From Chrysaora quinquecirrha (taxonomy: Eukaryota > Cnidaria > Scyphozoa > Semaeostomeae > Pelagiidae): a DNA stretch of 64,000 nucleotides. Below are positions 11,201 through 18,900 of the stretch, piece by piece. Made by a program: the position numbers and the translations under genes. Below the pieces are notes generated by a model that saw only the letters and a list, made by a program, of their open reading frames with translations, was not told the DNA's origin and ran no database searches. Within the stretch, counting starts at the first letter, position 1, and each line of letters begins with the position of its first letter. The stretch lies in the NCBI GenBank assembly GCA_014526335.1, contig JACTAT010000039.1, positions 2,543,176-2,607,175 of the forward strand, in the 5' to 3' direction.

Positions 11201-13568
11201 AAATTCGCCATTCCATATTTTTCTAAAATATGGAATGGCTCTATTTTGTTTCATTATACTTTCAAAATCAAAATATTGTCGCGATGTGTTTGGAAATTGC
11301 TTTTCTTTTGCATTTATGCATTTTGATACCATTCCATCATTCCATTCCATCATTCCATCATTCCACTCCATCATTCCATAATCCATATTTTAGAGATAGC
11401 CCTTCTTTTGATTCAACAAAGGTGAGAACTTTCTTAAACTTTGGTAAAATAAATTTTGTTAGTTTAAAGCTTCAAAGATGCTTACGAATGGATAGGGAAT
11501 GATATAAGCCCGTGGGTACTTAATACGGGGGGTGCTTGATAAATTTGGTTACGGGTATGTTGCGCCCATATGGATGGTTTTTGGGCGCTGGAATTCTCTA
11601 AACATGGTATGATTTTTACCAAACCCCCATATAAGAGGGTGGGGAAGTCAAGAAAACTCAAAATTTCCACATTTTTTGGGACCGAATAGTGTTAAAATCG
11701 CTTCAAAGATGGTCTTAAATACAACTTCAAGTGATAGTAAGGCCTAGAAAATGTTATTACTGTCGTATTCCGCTTATTATTACTCACAAAATAGGGTCTA
11801 TGAATACATTATAAGTGAGTGGGTTTGCAAAATACGGGCGGTACACCTCCATCCGTCCATAACTTATGTACGTGTACCCCCCCCCCCCCCGCCCGCTTGG
11901 AATATAAACTCTTAGGCCCTGGCCAAACGATCAAACATTGTTGGTCCAACATTTCAAATTTGCTTTACAACAAATGTTTGACCGTTTGGCCACGTCCAAA
12001 ACATTGCTGTCCAACAACGATGTTATTGCTAATGCACAAGCACGAACGCCTTGTTGCTAAGAAATGTTGCTAGGTGGTGAAATGTTGCAAGTTGTTGCAG
12101 TTTGTCAAAAACAAAAGAAATGTTTGACAAGCAATATTGGAAAGGCGGCCAAACGATCAAACATTGCTTGACAAGCAAAATAAGCAAAATTTGTGGCGTG
12201 ATGTTTTGAAAAAGTTCAAAAACATTTTTGCTTGACGCACGCAAAAATGTTGGACGAGCAATGTTTTGGACGTGGCCAAACGGTCAAACATTTTGCTTGA
12301 CAAGCAAATTTCAAATGTTGGATCAACAATGTTTGATCGTTTGGCCAGGACCTAAAATCATGTTTTTTAAACGATTTGTACGAATATCAATACGAAAACG
12401 TTGTTTGATCCTATCCCCTAATCTCATGAAGCCACAAAGAGTTTGGTCTTGAATTTTTGTGCCAGTGTCATGCCAGGTAGCTAGTATGTAGGTCGCACTT
12501 ACCAGAGATAAGAAGTTCTCACTTTGCCTCCTCGATTGATTTTCATTGCTCTTCCCGCCGAAAGCTGATTGGCGTTTAAAACACAATGCCAATTCAGCTT
12601 TTCTTTCTGATTGGTGCATTTCGAGCCATATCTGGGTATAAATTCCGCTTGAGTTTATTATTTCGGTCTGTTTCTGATGTTCATACTCTAAAGAGTGTCA
12701 GACGAAAAAGCTTATAAGTATGCCCGAAAATGTTTCCGCTGTTTATCGCAACAAATAATTTTTTTAGTTAATATTTGTTCCAGGGAAGGCAATAACGGCA
12801 TGGAAGCAATAGCAATCGGCTATGCAAAAGAAGTCCCTCAGTGCTGTGTTGCCACCATTGTTTATCAACTGAGATCTGGTGATGTTTTTCTCATCATCGG
12901 AACTTCAGAATGGGCGGTCAGTGTGCCAACCCAATGCCAAAATGCCCTTCGCTTCTGGGGGTTGACGAAGAAACGAAGTTTTTTCTGCAGACAAGCACAC
13001 TATGTCCGTGCCGACATAGTTATTCAAAAAACATTGTTGAATCACTATGGTGCCGACAACCAGAGCCCTGAGACACTAGTCGAAAGCATGAAATGCGTTA
13101 AAGAAAAGACTAGTACCTAAACCAAGCAAGCAGGGAGAGTGGGTGGGACATAAATCTGCTTGAGAAGCACTTTGAAACATTCCCCGTTTACAGTTCATGT
13201 TCAGTTTCAATGATAAGCCCTTAGAAAGCCAAATTTCCAATCCTGTATTGACGGTTGAGAATTCAACGAAACGTATACGGGGTCTGGGGACGAGGCTGCC
13301 TTGATCCTTCGTTTTGCACAGCTCTCGTAAAGAATAGTCTAAGTATAAAGGAGAAATCAAAGTATTTAAAGCGAAACAGGTGTAGGATTCCAAAAACTGT
13401 TTTCGGAATTTTTGTATAATAATCTTGTTAAATTCACGATGATATTTAACTATTCCAACTGTATTGCGAACCGCTTTTCCGTAAGAATGAATGAATATTC
13501 CTGTTACTTTCAGGCAATATATGAACCGGAGAGGAGGCTTCAATCGACCACTGGATCATGTCAATTAA
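2264..13568 (+). CDS. SNRNP27: SNRNP27-like U4/U6.U5 tri-snRNP splicing protein (exons only partly recovered)
   Basis: Exons seen, all with GT/AG borders: 2264-2359, 2936-3074, 4032-4052 (a 21-bp microexon), 5247-5284 (less certain), 11400-11421 and 13514-13568. The first three encode an RS domain (RSRSRSLSKERYERR, RKRSRSRSPIKR, RSRSRSPRRRDRDRDRDKDK, SPRRNQ), and their phases join correctly. 11400-11421 reads PSFDSTK. The last exon reads QYMNRRGGFNRPLDHVN then TAA at 13566-13568. SNRNP27 of other animals has an N-terminal RS domain, then GFxSFDSTKGKK, and ends KYRQYMNR(K/R)GGFNRPLD, so the assignment rests mainly on this tail. It is a nuclear component of the tri-snRNP. Not found: the start codon, the exon for the MMxLMGF block and a clean GKKV...KRKYR exon; a segment ending at 13379 (KRNR, phase-compatible) is a weak candidate for the latter. 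The introns are filled by foldback elements, MITEs and a SINE. The gene may be intact but hard to trace, or decayed. Confidence 0.6.
3384..3965. mobile_element. Palindromic MITE-like element in an SNRNP27-like intron
   Basis: ACTACAATCTTGGACAAAAT at about 3649 is mirrored by ATTTTGTCCAAGATTGTAGT at about 3868. Outside this, AGGCTTATG near 3388 is mirrored by CATAAGCCT near 3955, and CAACTAGT words occur on both sides. This is an imperfect, roughly 0.58-kb inverted-repeat element. Paired overlapping ORFs on both strands here are a consequence of the palindrome, not genes. Exact ends are uncertain. Confidence 0.5.
4776..4862. repeat. Short inverted repeat with CAG-type hairpin
   Basis: CCCGAGTCCCTCTC at 4779 is the reverse complement of GAGAGGGACTCGGG near 4848, and GCAAACAGC pairs with GCTGTTTGC. 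A diverged relative (TTCGCAAACAG ... CTACAGCTGTTTGCTC) lies at about 53437-53485, so this belongs to a dispersed family. No gene seen between 4053 and 5246. Confidence 0.5.
6818..7184. mobile_element. TA-flanked poly(T) MITE, AAGAAAC type
   Basis: It starts CATGTATTTTTTTATAAGAA and ends TTCTTATAAAAAAATACGTG, with TA on each side (6816-6817, 7185-7186). The host word TTGGTTAGTTGTGATATTTG in neighbouring 173-bp units is interrupted exactly at TA, so the empty site is known. TTTCTTA/TAAGAAAC words recur throughout the interior. It sits at the loop of the foldback element. Confidence 0.85.
7528..7933. mobile_element. TA-flanked poly(T) MITE, AAGGAAC type
   Basis: Ends are CACGCTTTTTTTTTTATAAG and TTATCAAAAAAAAGCGTG, flanked by TA. 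It interrupts the right arm of the foldback inside GACTTAACTCATC, which is intact in neighbouring units. A second copy in inverted orientation is at 52985-53380. The word AAGGAACTT/AAGTTCCTT recurs many times inside. Confidence 0.88.
9080..9912. repeat. Diverged tandem repeat, unit about 180-190 bp, interrupted by a SINE
   Basis: The block GAGATTCTACGTTCA ... TTTGAGATTTTGTGAGAAA ... GAATTACACTTCTGT ... GAGTTAAACTT ... GATCTGGGAATTT ... ACGATGTACTTT occurs three times between about 9420 and 9912. It occurs once more, incomplete, at about 9085-9215 before the SINE at 9235. It lies in the presumed SNRNP27-like intron. No coding potential. Confidence 0.7.
9235..9418 (+). mobile_element. tRNA-derived SINE, full-length copy
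   Basis: It has an A-box-like GTGGCGTCGTGGCTTAATCC and a B-box-like GGGTTAGAGCCCC, followed by a conserved tail (CACAGCCAGGGTCAAGGTCT ... TTAACCTACTACTGAGATTC ... CCATTTCACCTTC). Related copies are at 27364-28005 (split), 42110-42745 (second-copy equivalent), 61509-61680 and 63087-63245 (both minus). The last two carry GGTTCGAGCCC- and GAGCCTCAGC-type B-box regions. Internal pol III promoter boxes and multiple dispersed copies identify a SINE. Confidence 0.8.
9914..11402. mobile_element. 1.5-kb foldback element made of hairpin-bearing tandem units
   Basis: GGGCTATCTCTAAAATATGG at 9914 is mirrored by CCATATTTTAGAGATAGCCC ending at 11402. The arms run to about 10460 and from about 10905. Each arm has an ATGGAATGATGG-type microsatellite, then units of about 150 bp. 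Each unit holds the hairpin CCATTCCATATTTT/AAAATATGGAATGG and words such as CACATCTGAGTAGAA and AATTTTCTCAAAAATTACT. Copies of the hairpin lie near 10081, 10232, 10386, 10914, 11053 and 11208. No target duplication is evident (left flank TTAGAACGT, right flank TTCTTTTGA). The right end overlaps the splice acceptor of the SNRNP27-like exon at 11400. Confidence 0.75.
11502..11835. repeat. Dispersed repeat, about 330 bp, copy 1
   Basis: It shares ordered words with 17076-17395: GGTTACGGGTATGT/GGGTACGGGTATGT, GCCCATATGG, TTCTCTAAACATGG, GGGAAGTC, GAATAGTGTTAAA, ATTATTAC and ATAAGTG. Both copies sit in introns (SNRNP27-like and NSUN6). The type of element is unknown. Confidence 0.65.
11915..12352. 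mobile_element. MITE with GGCCAAACGATCAAACATTG termini
   Basis: GCCCTGGCCAAACGATCAAA at the left end is mirrored by TTTGATCGTTTGGCCAGGAC at the right, and TA lies on each side. Inside, the words AAACGGTCAAACA, GTTTGACCGTTTGGCCACGT and GCTTGACAAGCAAA are reiterated. A relative with the same termini is at 51232-51700, and one-ended similarity occurs near 26490 (GTTTGATCATTTCACCAGGG). Confidence 0.8.
12353..12765. repeat. No gene seen; right part is a copy of the GCGATAAACA hairpin family
   Basis: 12353-12600 shows nothing recognisable. At 12605-12765, GATTGGTGCATTTCGAGCC, TCTGGGTATAAATTCCG, GAGTGTCAGACGAAAAAGC and TATGCCCGAAAATGTTTCCG match the repeat at about 54000-54168 and, in part, those at about 20512-20650, 23940-24090 and 51850-51930. 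Confidence 0.6.
12786..13120 (+). other. Unidentified open reading frame
   Basis: The frame stays open for about 110 codons from a possible acceptor (TTTGTTCCAG at about 12774-12783) to TAG at 13118-13120. It begins EGNNGMEAIAIGYAKEV and is well mixed in composition, unlike the low-complexity ORFs around it. The first ATG is at about 12801. Upstream of 12765 the same frame runs into a dispersed repeat, so an ATG-initiated gene there is unlikely. I recognise no domain. It could be a pseudogene, an exon of an unrecognised gene, or chance. EGNN weakly recalls the VEGN segment that follows FDSTKGK in some SNRNP27 proteins, but the following residues do not match. Confidence 0.25.
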
Positions 13569-14420
13569 AAACCGATTATTTGGGTGAGACGTACTATTAT
13601 ACTGAAATTTTAAACTCCAGTTTGTCCGCCTTATAAATCTTGCATGCTACTGGTCGCTCCGTATGTCAACAAACGCAAACTCTTGAAATTAAATTGCATA
13701 TCGTTGCATATGAATTATTTTAAAGAGCATTTCGGTAAAAACCAACAGTTAAGTACTTTTTATAAGTGATACCGCCGTAGACATCTTAGAATGTAAAGGC
13801 GTCCCTCTCCGCTGTGCATAAAAGAAGCCTACGTTGCGCTTTCTAGTGCTTTCAAACGGTTTCGATGTAATTAATTGGTTTGAAATTTCAGAGTAATAGC
13901 CCAGATCATCCTGTTCCTAGAATTTTTATAAACGCGGTTTCTGTAATGGCAAAAGCTTGCTGCTCTGAACACGCTCACCAAACGGGTCCTTTCAACGGTC
14001 TTTCTCGAAGAGGTCTGGGTCGATGCGACATTTTTCTGGAAGATGGTGGACATCTTGAGTTAACATGCTGCTCAAACAATAGAAGTGAGAAAATAACGTC
14101 ACAATTTCGTCAGCACACCGAAGTAGGCCGAAACTTATGTAAATAACATTTTATAGAAACCAAGAATTGATGATAATACACTGCACTGTATCCTTTCTGA
14201 CAGCTATCGATGAAATTCTTCGCATTTCCTTGCTTAGGACATTTTTCGGAAACGAAAGCTTGTTTTGAGGCCTAGGCCAAAATTTCTAATATTTGGACCA
14301 ACTTAGTGGCTGGTACAAGGGTCCAAACGGTTTTACGGTTGAGATTCAAGGAAACACGTTTGGGGCCTGGAAACGCTTATTTAACTTATTACGAAACAGT
14401 TTCAGAATCGATCCGCATAT
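13569..14420. other. No recognised gene; one open frame at 13880-14146
   Basis: The 3' side of the SNRNP27-like gene. A plus-strand frame of 88 codons (13880-14146) is cysteine-containing and not low complexity, but no family was recognised, and the opposite strand has a similar-length ORF over part of it. Nothing else noted. Confidence 0.3.
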
Positions 14421-15380
14421 ACAGTTGACATCCGCTATCTCGAACTCTCAAGGGAGACTGGAATTTGTTCGAGATAGCGAATGTTCGAGATAACGGATGC
14501 CCCATATAAATATAAGAAATTATAGTTTTTAAGTCAGAAAAGGAACCCCTATTAACATGCAGGGTTACTGATCCCAAATTTCATCAAACAAGTCTTGTAT
14601 TTTTTACATAGAAGTCAAAGCCCATCTGCTTTCATCCCTACTATTGGTGAAATTGAGACAATGGCGATGCAGCACATCTCGAAAGAGAGCAGCTTCATCT
14701 ATTGATACATGGGCAGCATATCACTTAGCTGCTGCCATTCCCGCTCCGCTAGGTGAACTTACACTCTTTTTTTTTTATAAGAATAAAGTTTATAAGAATA
14801 TTGAGGCTCAGAATCATCCAATTTTTAAGAATATTGTAAGAATATGCTCAGCCTCAGCTCGCATATTTGTGCCTCATTTTTCAGCAGTTGCCTGTTTTGC
14901 AATGTTAAAACGAAACTTCATGATTGTTAAACAACATTCTTATTGTTATAATAGTTGAATTTTTCTTTCGCTCCGCCGTTTACTTGTAATTTTTCCTTTA
15001 ACTATGTTCCCCTGAAACCATATCATGTTTGAAAAAATAAGAATACTTTAAGAATATTTTCAGGCTCAAAACGAAAATTTCTTAAGAATATTGAGGCTGG
15101 GCAAAATTTATAGTATTCTTATAAAAAAAAGAGTGTATACATATTTTCAGTCTTATCCAGTTCAGCAGAAAATTTGGCAAAGTTCGAGATAAAGAGCAGG
15201 TTTTCCTCCATGGGAAATCGAAAATGGTTCGAGACAGCGAATGTTCGAGATAACGGGGTTCGAGATAGCGGATGATTTTTCTATACAAACCCTTATACCA
15301 AAACGAGGGGAAATGGAAAATCGTTCGAGATAGCGAATGTTCGAGATAGCGGGCAGTCGAGATAGCGGATGTCAACTGTA
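14421..15380. mobile_element. pogo/Tigger-like element (non-autonomous), interrupted by a MITE
   Basis: The left end TACAGTTGACATCCGCTATC is mirrored by GATAGCGGATGTCAACTGTA at the right. Subterminal GTTCGAGATAGCGAATGTTC is repeated several times near both ends. CAGTTGAC-type termini at a TA are typical of pogo/Tigger elements. The internal block 14515-14760 plus 15137-15215 matches 54848-55172. A MITE (14762-15135) has inserted inside. No intact transposase ORF seen. Confidence 0.75.
14762..15135. mobile_element. TA-flanked poly(T) MITE, AAGAATA type (CACTC ends)
   Basis: Ends are CACTCTTTTTTTTTTATAAG and CTTATAAAAAAAAGAGTG, with TA on both sides. The related pogo fragment at 54848-55172 retains the uninterrupted site (GAACTTATACATATTTTC), which proves insertion at TA with TA duplication. 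AAGAATATTGAGGCTC-type words recur inside. Confidence 0.9.
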
Positions 15381-15487
15381 ATCTAAAATAGTTATAGGCC
15401 TAAATGGACGCAAGAAGGAGAAAAAGAACAACATTTTTGTTAATAAAGCTTGATATGTTAATTTAACTTTATAAGCTTCTTTATTTT

Positions 15488-15987
15488 NNNNNNNNNNNNN
15501 NNNNNNNNNNNNNNNNNNNNNNNNNNNNNNNNNNNNNNNNNNNNNNNNNNNNNNNNNNNNNNNNNNNNNNNNNNNNNNNNNNNNNNNNNNNNNNNNNNNN
15601 NNNNNNNNNNNNNNNNNNNNNNNNNNNNNNNNNNNNNNNNNNNNNNNNNNNNNNNNNNNNNNNNNNNNNNNNNNNNNNNNNNNNNNNNNNNNNNNNNNNN
15701 NNNNNNNNNNNNNNNNNNNNNNNNNNNNNNNNNNNNNNNNNNNNNNNNNNNNNNNNNNNNNNNNNNNNNNNNNNNNNNNNNNNNNNNNNNNNNNNNNNNN
15801 NNNNNNNNNNNNNNNNNNNNNNNNNNNNNNNNNNNNNNNNNNNNNNNNNNNNNNNNNNNNNNNNNNNNNNNNNNNNNNNNNNNNNNNNNNNNNNNNNNNN
15901 NNNNNNNNNNNNNNNNNNNNNNNNNNNNNNNNNNNNNNNNNNNNNNNNNNNNNNNNNNNNNNNNNNNNNNNNNNNNNNNNNNNNNNN
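15488..15987. other. Assembly gap of exactly 500 N
   Basis: A run of 500 N characters, a conventional placeholder for unknown length. It falls immediately after an exon of NSUN6 (15988-16123, minus strand), so the 3' end of that gene is missing. Confidence 0.99.
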
Positions 15988-18900
15988 TTACTGATATTTT
16001 TTCGTTAATAATGTCAGTTTTTCTTGTGATTTCATTGATGCAAGGGTCGAATCTTTGAACCATTTTACAATTGTCGTCGTCCAGATCATGACCAATAATT
16101 CCAGTTCTACCCAAGTGAATTTTCTGAAAAGTTATACGAGGGTGATTAAGATAAACCTGTTCTAATGTAACGAGGCAAGGTAAAGTTAATTTGAAGAAAT
16201 GGGTCTGTTGGGGCTAGGGCTATTATGGGTTACTAGATTAGGGTCGTTAGGGCTGCTAGGGCTCGGCTAGAGCCGCTAAAATGCCTGTCAAAAGTTATTC
16301 CAATTCAGAAAATTGCGAGGCCCCATCAGGGCATCAGGGGGTCAAAATAAGGGTTCTTTATCCCCTATATGAGTTCCTGAAATGTCTATCCATTGTCCCA
16401 AAAATTCCAGAAAAATACTCAATTTTCCCCACATTTTTCTAGCATTATACCACATCCAAGTGATTTTTCCTGGAAATATACCATATCCTGAATACCGTAG
16501 AGGGGCCTCGATTATCAATATTATCAAAGTGTTCAACGGGAGAGGAGAGGTTGTCAGAGATTGTCTGAAATTTCCAGTAATTCCTATGAAAAATCTAGGG
16601 CGTTCCAACTACTTTTGGCAGCCATTGTAAGCGAGGGGCATTTCACTCCTCAACAAAAGCATATGGTACGAGATTCATAATGAAACTAAAGGATTCTTAA
16701 AGGGAATCTACGACAACAACAGAGATTCCGGCCGAAAGTGAACGAAACGAGATTCCACAGAATGATTTGCCCCTAGATTGTAGGTAACACTAGGAACACG
16801 TGTATGCCATCAAGATAAATAGGGCAAAGAAGAAGAGCACATTGAGTTTATTAGAATGGCAGAAAAGAACGTCTTAAGTTCTCTCACCTGAGGTGCAAGT
16901 TCAAGTTCTGTGAAATTTTTAGTGCCCAAGCAACTTGATTTTCATTTTCAGAAACTGTCAATGTACATGTCGAATACATCAGTATACCCCCTGGTTTCAG
17001 TAACCGAACAGCCTGAAATTTAAAAACAATCAGTTCACTACAAATCTTGACAGCTGAAGGCGGTTTAACATGGTTATTGCCCGGGGGTAGCTACTAGATA
17101 CTTCATATAATTTGGGTACGGGTATGTGCCGCCCATATGGGTGTGTTTTTGGCCCTGAAATTCTCTAAACATGGGCATGATTTAAGCTAAATCCCCATGG
17201 AACATGTTGGGAAGTCGAAGAAAACTAAAGCGATTCACATTCTCTCAATCAGAATAGTGTTAAATATCGCGTTGAAGATATTCGTTGTGCAATTCAAAGC
17301 AATAATATACCCTTGAAAGTATTATTACTCTCATATTACGCTTGTTATTACCTATGATACAGAGACTGCGCCTACATAATAAGTGCGTCGGTCTGAAAAA
17401 GTTATCAATGGGGCCATTTGCAGCGAAAACATTTATTTTACCAACTTACTTGTCGTAAAAGTTTTCTCTGATAGACTGGAAACGACTCGAGCTCCTGTGA
17501 AGTCATATTACACTGCAGTTGTGGTCTCTGCCCCAAGGCACTGCATGGAGGGTCGAGAATGATCTTGTCAAAAGATTCCGGCGGAAAAGGGGGTTTGAAA
17601 TTTTCCATAGGAAGCTCTAAAAGAGGAGAACTTTATCATTAAGATGAATGCTAACAAAGCTCATTTCAAGAGTAAAAACTTGAGATAAAGCTAACAATAA
17701 ATAAGGCTGGGGTTGATGATGACAAGAGTCTAAAAAATCTAGCCCAAGTTTTAGGGAACGCCAAAGTCATGCCCTGGGTAAATTAACTGAACATTTCACT
17801 GAACATTTGCTGAACATTCTCAGCCTCCGTTTCATGCGGTTAGTTTGGCGCGAAATTCAAGCTTTTTAACTGAAAAAATTGAGAAGGCTGCCACCATTTA
17901 TTAACATGCGCAAGTGCTTTTCAGATAAATGCTAAGTTGAATGGCTCGGAGTGGCCAAATGAAATTAACGTACCAATGAACAAGTTTTATTTACTAAACA
18001 TGTTTAACTCAAATCAAACATTCACTGAAAGATGCTCATTGATTGAACAAGCTGGCCAAATGAACTCGTTATTCACTGAACTTTAATTTTGGACGATGTT
18101 CAGTGAAATGTCGTTTGTCCAGGGTCTCATAAGCCAGTCAGATTTAAAAAAACAAGGACTGAACGAAGTGAAAGGTACACAAGAAAATTTACCTAAATTA
18201 AGAAAAAAAGTCGTTTTACGAATAAACAACTTTCATAAACTGGACTCACCAGCGCCATCCTGACACAACTGCGTGCTATCGTACGCATGGCATATAACAT
18301 TTGTCAAATGTTGTTCAAGACCATTCTTCTGCATCTTTTTAACTTTTGATTTTGATTTATCAATCGCAATAACTTTTCCCTATATGAATCAGAAATGCCT
18401 CAAATTAGCTAGGTAAAACATGAAAAAAGGCTGGAATTACAAACGAAATGGTTAAATTGTATACAACTCACTGTGTTTTGTAATAAGATAGCAACGTGAG
18501 TAGTTTTCCCTCCTGTAAAGATAAGCGAGACAAAAATAAACTACGGTACTCCATAGGAGACGGTCGAACGTCGTCGAAAGCTTCGCGCAAGAATACTAAG
18601 AGACGCATGAGACGATCTAACGTCGTGATAGATACTACGATACGCCGTACGCAAGAGACGGTCTACCGTCGATGGACTGTCGATCACCCTTCGCAACGAT
18701 GCGCACATGGCGCTTTATCATCGTCGATAGCCAAACGATAGACGTCGTACGTACGAGACGTTGTACCGTTGATCGCTTATCCATAGCCCCATGAAGCGAT
18801 ACGCACGAGACGGTCTACCGTCGTCGATAGCCAATCGATAGCCTCTCACATAGATACTATGAGAGTCTGTACGTACGAAACCCTCTACTGTCGATGACTT

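Noticed and set aside
15458..16114. A 218-residue minus-strand open frame
   Set aside because: Most of it is the run of 500 N. Only 15988-16123 is real sequence, and that is an NSUN6 exon.
16203..16275. Degenerate TTAGGG-like telomeric sequence
   Set aside because: Only two GTTAGGGC/ATTAGGGT-like words in a GGGCTA-rich patch. There is no regular hexamer array, and it lies inside an intron.
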